A stretch of DNA of 64,000 nt, taken from NCBI RefSeq assembly GCF_020404765.1, contig NZ_JAIVEM010000027.1:62001-126000 (forward strand), in the 5' to 3' direction. Under the pieces are notes generated by a model, which worked only from the letters and a program-made list of their open reading frames with translations, ran no database searches and was not told the DNA's origin. Within the stretch, counting starts at the first letter, position 1. The number at the start of each line of letters is the position of its first letter. Below are positions 1 through 9,939 of this stretch, piece by piece. Made by a program: the position numbers and the translations under genes. The DNA is from Paenibacillus sp. BJ-4 (GTDB lineage Bacteria; Bacillota; Bacilli; Paenibacillales; Paenibacillaceae).

Positions 1-712
1 TAACGACTAAATCCGCTTCCAGTTCGCTTCCATCCGAGAACCGCAGTCCCTGTACCCGATCCTGACCGTACACCTCTGCAGTTTGCATTTGCATAGCAAA
101 CTTGATTCCCTGGCGTTCTAGTTCTGCTTTCAGCATCGCAGAGGCTTCCCGATCGAGCTGACGTTCCATCAAATCCTCCATCAAATGAACAACCGTTACG
201 TCCATGCCGAGATTGACTAGACCTTTAGCCGCTTCCAGTCCCAACAGCCCTCCACCAATGACCGCTGCCTTTTTATAGGTTTTGGCCGCCTCAAGCATTG
301 CTGAACAATCGGCAATATCCCGAAAACCGATGACGCCCGGTAATTCTTTACCTGGAATAGGCAAAATAAACGACTGGGAGCCAGTAGCCACCAAAGCTAC
401 ATCGTAATCAATTTCAAGCCCGTCCTCAGTGTGAATCCTCTTTCCTTCCCCGTCGATGCTGCGCACCGTTTTCCCAGTATATAAAGTAATACCTTGGTCC
501 TCGTACCATTGCAGGTCATTCAGTATAATGTCCTCGATGGTTTTACTCCCCTCCAAAACATAAGAGAGCATGATCCTGTTATAGTTCGGATGAGGCTCAT
601 TTCCAAGGACTGTAATTTCATATTTATCCGTTAATTTTAGAATTTGTTCGACCGTATTGATACCAGCCATCCCGTTACCTATAACCACAAGCTTTTGTTT
701 ACTGTTTATCAT
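1..712 (-). CDS. nirB: nitrite reductase [NAD(P)H] large subunit, N-terminal part (runs off window)
   Basis: Only about the first 237 codons are inside the window; the gene continues leftward beyond base 1. The N-terminus carries an FAD-binding dinucleotide fold (VVIGNGMAGINTVE from about residue 9), and a second, NAD(P)H-binding fold (AAVIGGGLLGLEAAKGL) lies near residues 145-165. This is the arrangement of the NirB/NasD flavoprotein family, which passes electrons from NAD(P)H to a C-terminal sirohaem/4Fe-4S part that reduces nitrite to ammonium in the cytoplasm. The start is set by a GGAGGA site 7-12 bases upstream. An Fnr-like palindrome lies about 120 bp upstream, so anaerobic control is likely. 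A stand-alone FAD-dependent oxidoreductase is the alternative, because the sirohaem part cannot be seen. Confidence 0.8.
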   Translation of the reverse strand, partial: MINSKQKLVVIGNGMAGINTVEQILKLTDKYEITVLGNEPHPNYNRIMLSYVLEGSKTIEDIILNDLQWYEDQGITLYTGKTVRSIDGEGKRIHTEDGLEIDYDVALVATGSQSFILPIPGKELPGVIGFRDIADCSAMLEAAKTYKKAAVIGGGLLGLEAAKGLVNLGMDVTVVHLMEDLMERQLDREASAMLKAELERQGIKFAMQMQTAEVYGQDRVQGLRFSDGSELEADLVV

Positions 713-771
713 ATACCGGTTCCTCCATTCATTCGACGACATTCCTACCGACGACTACTCCTACGATCCTA

Positions 772-800
772 TTAAATATTGTCTATTTAAATATTGTCTA
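772..800. repeat. 14-bp tandem direct repeat in the nirB promoter region
   Basis: TTAAATATTGTCTA occurs twice with one base between the copies (772-785 and 787-800). It lies between the Fnr-like box and the nirB start, around the expected transcription start. It may be a regulator site or simply a local duplication. Confidence 0.5.
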
Positions 801-833
801 TGCTTCTATTCTAATGTCGTGGGTTATGTTATA

Positions 834-849
834 TGTGATTTCAGTCACA
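834..849. promoter_or_regulatory. Fnr/CRP-type palindrome TGTGA-N6-TCACA
   Basis: TGTGATTTCAGTCACA is a perfect match to the Bacillus Fnr consensus (TGTGA, six bases, TCACA). Its centre is at 841.5. On the minus strand a TAGAAT hexamer near 809-814 would be the -10 of a start near base 800, which puts the box at about -41.5, the usual activating position. It therefore most likely activates nirB under oxygen limitation. The rest of the 713-1057 gap is AT-rich and shows no gene. Confidence 0.7.
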
Positions 850-1057
850 ATATAGTTAGAGTTGTACATGTCGAGGGAGTTCCCTATTCAAATTCAAGGG
901 ATTAAGGTAAGAATCAAAAAAATCGAGCTATGATGTTGATTTCTGAAAAGTGGATGCTTGGATTTGACTGTTCTTGATTCTTGATTTAAAATTCAATTAA
1001 ATGATACAAAATACTATCAATTAATTATAAAAATTATCAATAAGAGAAGGATTTTCA

Positions 1058-1627
1058 ATGAAGAAGGACATGACAACAATCAAGCAAATGAGGCTTAATA
1101 GCCTGTTGGACGTAGCCACCATGCTACTTATCGAAAGGCCAACCGCCTCCATGAACGAGATTGCAGATTATGCAGGAATTGGTATCGCCACCTTGCATCG
1201 CTATGTTGAAAGCAGAGAGCAATTGATGATTCATCTGGGATTTCGGGCCATCGAAGTTGTAAGTGAAACCATAAAAGGAATCTCTTTGGATGAGGATAAC
1301 TATGAAAACTACATTCCAGAATTGATTGAGGCACTTATTCCGTTAGGAGACAAAATTTATTTCCTTGCTCATGATGCATCCGTCAACTATAACAAGGAGA
1401 TTGAAGAAGCAGATCAGAAGCTAAGAGAACCCATATTGCATGTAATAGAAATATTGCAACAGAAAGGTTATTTTCAGCCACATATCGATAAAGAATGGAT
1501 CATGGATGTCCTCTACTCGCTGCTATTTCTAACATGGCAGCAAGTAAAGAACGGTAATATCGCGAAAAACTCTGCCGCAGCAATGGTTGTAAATACTTTT
1601 TATCATGGATTCAAAGCAACTGAGTAA
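1058..1627 (+). CDS. TetR/AcrR family transcriptional regulator
   Basis: A 189-residue protein whose first 65 residues hold a TetR helix-turn-helix (MNEIADYAGIGIATLHRYVE). The remainder is all-helical, as in TetR ligand-binding domains, and has no recognisable family beyond that. The start follows an AGAGAAGG ribosome-binding site. The gene is 15 bp upstream of an Asp23-like gene and could be co-transcribed with it; the nirB gene is divergent. Its ligand and targets cannot be read from the sequence. Confidence 0.85.
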   Translation: MKKDMTTIKQMRLNSLLDVATMLLIERPTASMNEIADYAGIGIATLHRYVESREQLMIHLGFRAIEVVSETIKGISLDEDNYENYIPELIEALIPLGDKIYFLAHDASVNYNKEIEEADQKLREPILHVIEILQQKGYFQPHIDKEWIMDVLYSLLFLTWQQVKNGNIAKNSAAAMVVNTFYHGFKATE

Positions 1628-1675
1628 TGGTCATACTGCAACATGAAGAGACGAACCACACGAGGAGGAATCTAC

Positions 1676-2026
1676 ATGTTAATTCAAAACGTACTGGGAA
1701 GTATTGCGATTTCCAAGGATGCTATTTCTAAAATCATTGGCAAGACAGCAACGGCAACAATGGGAATTGCATCGATGTCAACGGGAGTCGTCGAAGGAAT
1801 CACCAACAAGTTAAGTGGGAAAAGCCTGCAAAATGGCATTGAACTTCATATGACAGAATCAGGGTTGGATGTCGATTTAAGCATTGTCGTTCATTACGGA
1901 ACAAAAATGTACGATGTAGGCAGAGAGTTACAGAAGAATGTTCGGGAGGCCATTGAGAGGTATACGGGCCTATCCATTGGCATGATAAACGTCAAAGTTC
2001 AAGGGATATCCCTACCCATTCATTAG
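1676..2026 (+). CDS. Asp23/Gls24-like small envelope stress protein
   Basis: A 116-residue protein. The start at 1676 is chosen because a GAGGAGG site precedes it; the longer frame from 1643 has none. The first half has a glycine/alanine-rich stretch with IGKTATATMGIASM and GVVEG motifs. The second half contains VDLSIVVHYGTKMYDVGRELQKNVREAIE, fitting the Asp23/Gls24 family, whose members are small proteins linked to envelope or alkaline stress. Known members localise near the membrane through partner proteins; no partner such as AmaP is seen here. A strong terminator follows. Confidence 0.7.
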   Translation: MLIQNVLGSIAISKDAISKIIGKTATATMGIASMSTGVVEGITNKLSGKSLQNGIELHMTESGLDVDLSIVVHYGTKMYDVGRELQKNVREAIERYTGLSIGMINVKVQGISLPIH

Positions 2027-2129
2027 TCGGAGAAATGAATAAGTGATAGGCATAAATGATAAGGGAGATAATGGAAGTGAACAGGCCGGCTTTTTCGTTG
2101 TACAGAATGATCAAAAGGGTGAAATGACA

Positions 2130-2167
2130 AAGGGACCAGCTGCTGTAGCAGCCGGTCCCTTTTTTTT
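2130..2167 (+). terminator. Rho-independent terminator after the Asp23-like gene
   Basis: A GGGACC...GGTCCC hairpin with an additional GCTGC/GCAGC inner stem is followed by a run of eight T on the plus strand. It closes the TetR-Asp23 unit and separates it from the germination operon. Confidence 0.85.
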
Positions 2168-2279
2168 AGTCTGTCTCCTTTTCATATTCCATGTGTAAAT
2201 AAATCCTTTACAAGGAATACTTTATGGACAATCTGCTATTCTACGGGGAAATGAATCGAATCGTTTGGGGGGCATTATC

Positions 2280-3956
2280 ATGTGGTCTAAAATAGTTCCT
2301 TATATTCCAAGCTGGGTTACATTATTTCAGGCCGTCCTCGCGTTGATTGTTCCATTAGGGATTTATTATATAAATACCTCGATTTATTCGCTTGTGGGCA
2401 GTAAGGGAGCGCATCCCAAACAGTCTACTGAGCGTTCTAAGGATGACAAAGACCACGCTGATCAGCAGCAGGAATCGGGCTCCAGCATTACAGGGGATTA
2501 TGATGCCGATTTGAAATCGCTCCAAGCCGCTATAGGCGGAAATAGCGATGTGCATTTTCGTGAGTTTATGGTGAAGAAATTTCATGCACGATCTGTGTTG
2601 ATCTTTATAGAAGGTATGCAAGATGAGGAGCTTATGAACAAGCAGGTATTGCAGGTACTGATGTTTGAGGGCCAACAGGAACAACCGGAGGAGAGTACCA
2701 GCGAGAATATAAGTAAATCTTTTATCAAAGAAAGCTTGATGCCACTTACACAAATCAGTGAAGTTGCCAATATGGAGGAGCTGCACGAGTCTATCCTTTT
2801 AGGCCATACCGCGTTATTAATTGAAGGAATGAACGGAGCACTGCTGGTCGGGGCCCCTAACGGCTCGATCCGCTCCGTGAATGAACCGACCTCTGAAGCA
2901 TTACTTCGGGGTCCTAGAATCGGCTTTACGGAAGTATTAAGTGAAAATACTTCGATGCTTCGACGCCAAGGCTTAAACAAAAGTCTGGAGATAAAGAAAT
3001 TCCAGGTTGGAAGCAGAATCAAAAAAGATCTGGTTATCGCGTACATCAAGGATATTGTGAACCCGGAGCTGCTTCAAGAAGTGAACCACAGAATTTCCAA
3101 AATAGACATGGATTTTTTACCTGAATCCGGCTATGTGGAACAACTAATTGAGGACAATTATTTAAGTCCATTCCAGCAGGCTCACAACACAGAGCGCCCC
3201 GACCGTGTCATGAATGCTTTGATGGAAGGGAGAATAGCGATTCTGCTGGATGGTACTCCCTTTGCCCTCATTGTTCCGGTGACCTTCAGTATGCTGCTTC
3301 AGTCTCCAGAGGATTATTATGAGCGCTGGATCCCAGGGACACTTTTACGCCTATTGCGATTTACTGGAGCTTTTATAGCGCTTATGGGTCCTGCTTTATA
3401 TATCTCTTTTATATCGTTTCATCCCGGTTTGATTCCGACCAGGCTGGTCATTAGCATCATTGAAACCCGTCAAGGCGTCCCTTTTCCATCTGTCATAGAA
3501 GTTATGATTCTGGAAATTTCTATCGAAATCTTGCGGGAAGCCGGCATACGATTGCCTAAACCCATTGGTCCTGCGATGGGCATTGTGGGAGGTTTGGTCA
3601 TCGGCGATGCTGCTGTAAATGCAGGCATTGTTAGCCCATTCCTTGTGATTGTGGTTTCGGTTACTGCCATTTCTTCTTTTTCGATTCCGACATACAGTGC
3701 GGGCATTACCTTGCGTCTTTTGCGTTTTGCCGGAATGCTCTTTGCAGCAGTTTTGGGCATGTTCGGAACGATTTTGTTCTTTCTGTTAATTTGTATCCAT
3801 CTGACGAAATTAAAAAGCTTTGGGGTACCGTACATTACTCCTTTCACACCCATACGTCTAAAAGATTGGAAAGATCTATATATCCGCGTACCTTTAAGTT
3901 TAATGAAACGAAGACCCGCGATGATGAAAACTCAGCAAAACAAGCGCAGATCTTAG
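2280..3956 (+). CDS. spore germination receptor A subunit (GerA/GerKA family)
   Basis: About 558 residues. The ATG at 2280 is preferred because a GGGGGG site lies just upstream; the frame also opens at a TTG at 2265. There is one N-terminal membrane segment (about residues 8-31), a charged, low-complexity linker, a soluble domain with GSRIKKDLVIAYIKDIVNPELLQEV, and five or so membrane spans in the last 200 residues (GPALYISFISFHPGLIPTRL and following). This is the GerA-family A subunit, which sits in the spore inner membrane and responds to germinants with the B and C subunits encoded next. The three genes form one operon. The germinant cannot be predicted. Confidence 0.92.
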   Translation: MWSKIVPYIPSWVTLFQAVLALIVPLGIYYINTSIYSLVGSKGAHPKQSTERSKDDKDHADQQQESGSSITGDYDADLKSLQAAIGGNSDVHFREFMVKKFHARSVLIFIEGMQDEELMNKQVLQVLMFEGQQEQPEESTSENISKSFIKESLMPLTQISEVANMEELHESILLGHTALLIEGMNGALLVGAPNGSIRSVNEPTSEALLRGPRIGFTEVLSENTSMLRRQGLNKSLEIKKFQVGSRIKKDLVIAYIKDIVNPELLQEVNHRISKIDMDFLPESGYVEQLIEDNYLSPFQQAHNTERPDRVMNALMEGRIAILLDGTPFALIVPVTFSMLLQSPEDYYERWIPGTLLRLLRFTGAFIALMGPALYISFISFHPGLIPTRLVISIIETRQGVPFPSVIEVMILEISIEILREAGIRLPKPIGPAMGIVGGLVIGDAAVNAGIVSPFLVIVVSVTAISSFSIPTYSAGITLRLLRFAGMLFAAVLGMFGTILFFLLICIHLTKLKSFGVPYITPFTPIRLKDWKDLYIRVPLSLMKRRPAMMKTQQNKRRS

Positions 3957-3986
3957 TCTTAATATCCAGAGGAAGGAGGAATGATT

Positions 3987-5090
3987 ATGTTTAAACGCAA
4001 TGATGATAAGATTACATCCACACAGGCAGCAGTATTCCTGACCAATACAGTGTTGGGCGCAGGGATTTTGACACTGCCCAGAGGTGTAACTGAAGCGGTA
4101 CAAACTCCTGATGCATGGCTTTCTGTCCTGATAGGTGGATGTATTGTCATATTAGTGGTCTTGCTAATGGTGAAATTAAGTCAACAGTTTCCCGAAAACA
4201 CCGTGTATCAATACTCTAGAAAAATCGTGGGCATCATTCCGGGAGGTTTTTTAAGCCTGTTATTAATAATATACTTTCTAATCATCGCTGGCTTTGAAAT
4301 TCGCGTTTTGGCTGAAGTGACGATGTTTTTTCTGCTCGAAGGTACACCCGTCTGGGCGATTGTGATTCCATTCATCTGGGTGGGAAGTTATCTGGTCTTT
4401 GGAGGCATTAATTCTATCGCACGACTATACCAGATTGTACTCCCGATCAGTCTCTTCTTTCTGCTCCTCTGTTTTATCCTTAGCCTTAGGATCTTTGAAA
4501 TGGATCATCTTCGTCCCGTATTGAGTAACGGAATTCTTCCTGTAATCAAGGGGCTAAAATCGACAGTCCTTGTCTTCACTGGATGTGAAGTAGTCATGAC
4601 ACTGGTCGCTTTCCTACAGCATCCTAAACAAGCAGTCAAAGCCATGGTAGTGGGGATCAGTATCCCTTGGGCATTGTACTTCTTGACAGTCGTTATGGTG
4701 GTCGGTGGGTTATCCGTGGATTCTACTGTGACAAGTACCTGGCCCACCATTAATTTAATGCGCAGTTTTGAAATCTCGGGATTTCTTTTTGAACGTCTTG
4801 AGTTTCCACTGCTGGTGATCTGGATGATGCAAATGTTTTGTAATTTCTGCAGTTTTTACTTTAATGCATCCTTAGGTGTCTCACAGGTGTTTGGCCTTAA
4901 ATATCGTTATGCTATATTTGGCTTAATCCCGATTGTCTTTATCTCCACTATGACTCCTGTACGTATGACTGAAGTGTTTAGTCTCGGCGATGCGATTGGA
5001 TACATGGGAATCATTTTATTCTTTCTGGTTCCGGTACTTCTTTCCATCATTTTTATGATCAGGAAGAAGGGAATGAAGCAAAATGTGTAG
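3987..5090 (+). CDS. spore germination receptor B subunit (GerB/GerKB family, APC-type transporter fold)
   Basis: About 367 residues with ten hydrophobic segments. The N-terminal ITSTQAAVFLTNTVLGAGILTLP is typical of GerAB-type proteins of the amino acid/polyamine transporter superfamily, which bind the germinant inside the spore membrane. The ATG at 3987 is preferred over 3981 because AAGGAGGA ends at 3980, leaving a normal spacer. It lies 30 bp after the A subunit gene, and its stop overlaps the start of the C subunit, so translation is probably coupled. Confidence 0.92.
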   Translation: MFKRNDDKITSTQAAVFLTNTVLGAGILTLPRGVTEAVQTPDAWLSVLIGGCIVILVVLLMVKLSQQFPENTVYQYSRKIVGIIPGGFLSLLLIIYFLIIAGFEIRVLAEVTMFFLLEGTPVWAIVIPFIWVGSYLVFGGINSIARLYQIVLPISLFFLLLCFILSLRIFEMDHLRPVLSNGILPVIKGLKSTVLVFTGCEVVMTLVAFLQHPKQAVKAMVVGISIPWALYFLTVVMVVGGLSVDSTVTSTWPTINLMRSFEISGFLFERLEFPLLVIWMMQMFCNFCSFYFNASLGVSQVFGLKYRYAIFGLIPIVFISTMTPVRMTEVFSLGDAIGYMGIILFFLVPVLLSIIFMIRKKGMKQNV

Positions 5091-6279
5091 ACGACATATC
5101 CTATCTTTGCTGCTTGCCTTCATTCTTCTGGTTACTCAGGCTGGTTGTTGGAGCAGCAAAGAAGTGGAGGAACTAAGCATATATACAGGACTGGCTCTGG
5201 ATAAGGGTGAACTTACTCCGATGGAACAAGAACTGGAGAAGAAAGGCAGCCATTACTTCAAGAAAAATAAAATTACGGCCAGCATACAAATCGTCCCAAA
5301 AAAATCTTTTGGGGGCGCAGGTAAACAAGGCGGTGGATCACAAGGGCCAAACTATATCAATATAGCTGGCACCGGAGATTCTTTATTTGAAATCTTCCGG
5401 CAATACTCCATCCGCTTGGATCGCCCTATTATTGGTCAACATCTAAAGGTCATTGTGGTTTCCACTGAACTGGCGAAACAACAGACGATGCAGCAATTGA
5501 TGGATTTTGTGCTTCGTGATAATGATATTCGGCCTAGCTGCCTGGTTTTCTTAAGTCAGGAACGAGCAGATGACACATTAGTTACAAAATATAAAGAAGA
5601 GGTCCCCTCCTTTCATCTTTTGTATATGCTTCGGAACCATTTCAGAACCAGCAAGCTGATGAGAGGGGTCAATTTATCTGAACTTGATGGATTGATGCAT
5701 TCCAAAAAAAGCTATATCCTGCAAAACATTATAAAAGCCCAAGAAGAGTTTGAATTTTCAGGGGCCGGCATTATTAAGGGAGATACCGGTCATTGGATCG
5801 GTAAATTGGGGCAACAAGAGGTAGAAAGTATTGCATGGATTAAAGGTGATGTTAAGGGCGGAGCTATCAAAACGTATGATGAGCGGAATCAACCTATAAC
5901 TTATGAGATCAAATCGGTAGAAAGCAAAATACTGACTAAGGTGGCCAAGGGAAACGATATCTCCTTTCATGTCAAGATTAAATCCAAAGGACGCTTAATC
6001 GAAAACTGGGATGATAAAATGGACCCGACCAAGACGCGAGTCATGAAAGAAGCTGAGAAAGAATTTGAAAAGGAAGTGACTAGAAGGATTAAGTCTCTTA
6101 TGCACAAGCTACAGTCGGAATATAAAGTCGATGTTGCCGGTTTCGGCGAACACTTAAATATTGAAAAACCTCAAGTGTGGAAAAAGGTAAAGGACGATTG
6201 GGATTATAAATTCAGTCAAATACCAGTAACCTTTGATATTAAATTATCCATTACGGACTTAGGTTCATCTGCCGAATAA
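5083..6279 (+). CDS. spore germination receptor C subunit, lipoprotein (GerC family, Ger(x)C)
   Basis: 398 residues. The signal peptide is a classic lipoprotein type: a basic N-terminus, a hydrophobic stretch, and a TQAGC lipobox with Cys at residue 22. The mature part has the GerAC-like beginning WSSKEVEELSIYTGLALDKGE and the C-terminal domain with long helices. The product is the lipid-anchored third subunit of the germinant receptor. The gene overlaps the B subunit gene by 8 bp and completes the A-B-C operon. No clear terminator was seen in the 40 bp before the next gene. Confidence 0.92.
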   Translation: MCRRHILSLLLAFILLVTQAGCWSSKEVEELSIYTGLALDKGELTPMEQELEKKGSHYFKKNKITASIQIVPKKSFGGAGKQGGGSQGPNYINIAGTGDSLFEIFRQYSIRLDRPIIGQHLKVIVVSTELAKQQTMQQLMDFVLRDNDIRPSCLVFLSQERADDTLVTKYKEEVPSFHLLYMLRNHFRTSKLMRGVNLSELDGLMHSKKSYILQNIIKAQEEFEFSGAGIIKGDTGHWIGKLGQQEVESIAWIKGDVKGGAIKTYDERNQPITYEIKSVESKILTKVAKGNDISFHVKIKSKGRLIENWDDKMDPTKTRVMKEAEKEFEKEVTRRIKSLMHKLQSEYKVDVAGFGEHLNIEKPQVWKKVKDDWDYKFSQIPVTFDIKLSITDLGSSAE

Positions 6280-6319
6280 AGTCCTCCCTTGATTAAGCTT
6301 AGCATAGCACTTTAGAATA

Positions 6320-8037
6320 ATGTATACTTCTTATCATCACCGATACGAAAGGAGTCGCATCTTGCGTATTTTCGATATTCTTCATCTATTGGCTGCTCAG
6401 CAGATTATTAAGGGAGAACATCTGGCAAATGAGTTGAATGTATCGACACGAACCATCCGAACGGATCTAAAGGAATTGGATACATTCTTGTCCGAGCATG
6501 GAGCAACCATCAAGTCGCTCAAAGGGACTGGCTACAAGCTGGAGATTTGGCTGAAACATTATATGTCAGCCGTTACACGTTACAAAGCGACCTCAAAGAT
6601 ATGCGCAAAATTCTTGCGGCTTATGGATTATCACTAGAGAATCGTCCGCATAACGGCATTAAAATTAAAGGTAGTGAAGCCAAACTTCGTTATTGCATAT
6701 CCGATTGTTTATTCGGCAGGCGAGACGAGATAAGCGATCGCAAGCTTTCTACGCTCCCCATTATCTCTGATGAAGACATGGATTTAATTAGAGAAGTCAT
6801 TCTGGAACGGATTGAGCTCAACCAAATTCAACTATCAGACATAGCGCTGAATAATCTCATTATTCATATTGCAATTGCATGTAAGCGCATACGAGATGAA
6901 AGATACGTTTCGTATTACCCTTCAGAGATCAAAAAAATTGAAGCACAAAAAGAATTTAAGGTCGCATCTGAAATCGTACTTGATCTCGAGCAAAAAATGG
7001 GGCACTCTTTTCCGTCTGCTGAAATTGCCTATATTGCCATACATCTATTAGGCGTGAGGACCATTGTCACCGCCCATATGGATGAAGAAGAAATTAAAGC
7101 CATCATTGATAAAGATATATACGAATTAACTATTATAATACTCAATCAAATCGATGAGCAGCTAAAAATGGACATTCGTAGCGATAAAGAATTACTGATT
7201 GGTTTGTGTCTTCACCTCAAGCCGCTCATTAACCGTCATAAATTCGGAATGAATTCACGGAATCCTATGCTGGATAAAATCAAAACCAATTACCCGCTTG
7301 CCTTTGAAGCGGGGATCATTGCAGCTGAAATGGTTAAGCTGCAACTGGGTATACAAATTGAGGAGAACGAAATTGGTCATTTGGCTATTCATATCAGCGG
7401 TGCCATGGAAAGAAAAAAAATAAAAGGTAGACCCAAAAGAACGATGATCGTATGTGCCTCTGGACTCGGTAGCGCCAAACTGCTGTATTATAAGCTTCAA
7501 TCGACATTCGGCTCCAAACTGGAGATTGTAGGTATAACGGAGCTGTATAAGCTTAAACAGATGTCGCTGGATACACTGGATTTTGTCATCAGTACCATTC
7601 CACTTTCCGAACCACTTTCCGTTCCTCTGATTCATGTAAATACATTTTTGGATGGTTCCGATATCCATAAGCTTGAAAGCGCCCTCTCAGAGGCAAAACC
7701 TCCGGCTGTGCAGTATGTTCGGAAAAAGATGGTTTTTCTTCAGCAAAAATTCGATAACAAACTCAAAGTGCTTGAATTTTTATCCGAAAAAATACAAGCA
7801 GCCGATCTTGTAAACGGACCGCTGCTACAGTCTGTCATAGAGCGGGAAGCAGTATCTCCTACTGCATTTGGGAATCTGGTCGCGATCCCGCATCCAATGG
7901 AACCATTGGCCCACTCAACCTTTTGGGCTATCTGTACTTTACAAAAAGCCATTGATTGGGATGGTAAGCCAGTTCAGTTTGTTTGTATGCTCTGTATACA
8001 ACGTCGTAAAACACAGACGCTATACAGTCTTAAATAA
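6320..8037 (+). pseudogene. PRD-containing PTS regulator (LicR/MtlR type), damaged
   Basis: The first frame (6320-6637) encodes a DeoR-like HTH (LANELNVSTRTIRTDLKELD) and its wing (LKGTGYKLEI). It then runs out of frame exactly where a second HTH begins in the next frame (LAETLYVSRYTLQSDLKDM, from about 6547). Relatives have roughly 50-60 residues between these two points, so a deletion that also shifts frame is likely. The second frame then gives two PRD domains, an EIIB-like domain (VCASGLGSAKLL) and the start of an EIIA-like domain (AIPHPME). It stops at SLK about 50 residues before the usual end. In relatives these proteins activate the adjacent PTS operon; this copy is probably non-functional. 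Confidence 0.75.
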
Positions 8038-8049
8038 TATTGAAGCAAA

Positions 8050-8085
8050 CAAGGACCTCAGCTTAAATAGCAAAGGTCCTTTCTC
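8050..8085 (+). terminator. terminator after the damaged PRD regulator
   Basis: AAGGACCT and AGGTCCTT pair around a 15-base loop and are followed by a T-rich stretch. It sits between the regulator and the PTS operon, so the operon has its own promoter; a TATAAT at about 8176-8181 is a candidate -10. Confidence 0.6.
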
Positions 8086-8222
8086 TTTTGCTGCCCAAAA
8101 TAAATCTAGAGAGAAGGTTTAATTTCCGTTAAGAAGAGGAAAAAACATACGCCTTATTGAAAGCGGTTCCAGTTTATAATAAGCCTACATCAACATAATT
8201 AAATCAAAGGGAATTGAATAAC

Positions 8223-8591
8223 GTGACTAGCGATGAGACTAAAAATTCAGATGTAAGCGCGGAACAAATAGACGACACGGAGTTTGTATTTCAAATCATT
8301 TTATATGCAGGAAATGCACGTAGTTCAGCTATGGAAGCTATTGAGCTTGCAAAGGCAGGAAAATTTGAGGAAGCAAGAGAGCAACTAACTGTATCCAGCA
8401 ACGAGTTGGTATCCTCACATAAAATCCAAACCCAGTTCATCCGAAGAGAAGCATCGGGCGAAAAAACAGAAATGTCAGTCATGATCGTACATGCACAGGA
8501 TCATTTAATGAACGCTATTTCCATTCGAGATATGGCCTCAGAATTTGTAGACCTGTATGAACGGATTGCACATCTAGGCTCAAAATCATAA
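8223..8591 (+). CDS. PTS lactose/cellobiose family EIIA component
   Basis: About 122 residues, all-helical, with AGNARSSAMEAIELAKAGKF and the conserved HAQDHLMNAI motif that contains the phosphorylated histidine. This is the cytoplasmic EIIA of the lactose/N,N-diacetylchitobiose/beta-glucoside PTS family; it takes phosphate from HPr and passes it to EIIB (encoded at 12481). I use the GTG at 8223 because an AAAGGA site lies about ten bases before it; a TTG at 8214 is only a base or so from that site. The N-terminus is longer than usual by about 15 residues. It is first in an operon with EIIC 15 bp downstream. Confidence 0.88.
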   Translation: MTSDETKNSDVSAEQIDDTEFVFQIILYAGNARSSAMEAIELAKAGKFEEAREQLTVSSNELVSSHKIQTQFIRREASGEKTEMSVMIVHAQDHLMNAISIRDMASEFVDLYERIAHLGSKS

Positions 8592-8605
8592 AGGGGGGCT
8601 ATCCC

Positions 8606-9901
8606 ATGGCTTTCAAAGAAAAATTGGTCAACGGCCTCACGGCTGTAGCCAATACGATTAATAATTTTAAATATATCGTTGCCATAAAAACCGCCTTTAT
8701 CACCTTAATGCCTGTGATTATTGTAGGTGCCTTTGCTGTATTGATTTCTAATATGGTCATGGACCCGGTTAACGGACTCGCGCATTTTAAACCCTTCTCA
8801 TTCTTGGCAGAGTACAAACCTATTTTTTCAGGTATAAACTATGCCAGCCTAAATATCCTTACTATACTAGCCATTTTCATGATTGGTTTGGAGCTAGGAA
8901 AAATTAACGGGGAGAAAAATCTCTTTCCAGGCTTACTCGCTGTGATTTGTTTTGTATCTGTGACACCAACAACGATTGATTTGATGGTTAACGGAGAAAT
9001 GCAAAAAGTAACCGATGTTCTTGCTCGTCAGTTTACAGATACCAAAAGTCTGTTTTTGGGAATTTTTGTATCCATTCTGTCCATTGAGCTGTATAGCAAG
9101 CTGGGCAAGTCCGATCGGCTTAAAATCAAAATGCCCGAAAGCGTTCCGAGTAATGTGGCTGTTTCCTTCTCGGCACTTATTCCAACCATTATAACCGTAA
9201 CGGTCTTCTCAACGTTTGGAATCTTGTTTCATAAATTCACGGGCCTCTATTTGTACGACGCTGTCTACAATGTCGTGCAAAAACCACTAGAGACCGTAGT
9301 ACAAGGATTGCCTGGTATACTGGTGCTGATGCTGGTCGCACAAATCTTCTGGGTCATCGGCATTCACGGTAACCAGATGGTAAAACCTATTCGCGAACCG
9401 CTGCTGCTTGGAGCCATCACCGTCAATATGACTGCTTATGAGCAAGGGCTTCCGATTCCGAACATTATTACCATGCCTTTTTGGGATGTATATATGAGCA
9501 TAGGTGGTTCAGGAATTACGCTAGCCCTGCTGATTGCCATTTTGATCGCTTCCAAGCGTGAGGATATGAAGGAAATTACCAAGCTTTCATTTGGCCCAGG
9601 ACTATTTAATATTAATGAGCCTGTCATTTTCGGACTTCCGATTATGTTGAATCCTTTAATGGCTATTCCGTTCATTGTTACCCCGCTGATCACAGGAACA
9701 ATCGGTTACTTTTCGACCCTGCTGGGGTTTGCAGGGAAAGCAGTTATCATGGTGCCGTGGACTACTCCGCCTATCATTAATGCCTACCTGTCCACAGGTG
9801 GAAGCATTGGGGCTGTCGTTACTCAGATCATATGTATTGTGGTAGCGATTATTATTTATCTTCCGTTCGTCAAAATTGCTAACAAGCGTACTGCTGAATA
9901 A
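8606..9901 (+). CDS. PTS sugar transporter EIIC, cellobiose/lactose family
   Basis: 431 residues with about ten membrane spans. The sequences GIHGNQM and [17 protein letters not shown] are the typical EIIC-Lac/Cel substrate-site motifs. It is the membrane channel that brings in and phosphorylates a disaccharide, working with EIIA (just upstream) and EIIB (at the end of the operon). A GGGGGG ribosome-binding site precedes the ATG. The neighbouring glycosidase of GH1 suggests a beta-linked disaccharide as substrate. Confidence 0.93.
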   Translation: MAFKEKLVNGLTAVANTINNFKYIVAIKTAFITLMPVIIVGAFAVLISNMVMDPVNGLAHFKPFSFLAEYKPIFSGINYASLNILTILAIFMIGLELGKINGEKNLFPGLLAVICFVSVTPTTIDLMVNGEMQKVTDVLARQFTDTKSLFLGIFVSILSIELYSKLGKSDRLKIKMPESVPSNVAVSFSALIPTIITVTVFSTFGILFHKFTGLYLYDAVYNVVQKPLETVVQGLPGILVLMLVAQIFWVIGIHGNQMVKPIREPLLLGAITVNMTAYEQGLPIPNIITMPFWDVYMSIGGSGITLALLIAILIASKREDMKEITKLSFGPGLFNINEPVIFGLPIMLNPLMAIPFIVTPLITGTIGYFSTLLGFAGKAVIMVPWTTPPIINAYLSTGGSIGAVVTQIICIVVAIIIYLPFVKIANKRTAE

Positions 9902-9939
9902 TACGTAGTTCATTTTATAGTGGAAAGAAGCTGATCATT

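Noticed and set aside
8150..8172. cre-like site before the PTS operon
   Set aside because: TTGAAAAGCGGTTCCA has an extra A that breaks the spacing of the consensus.
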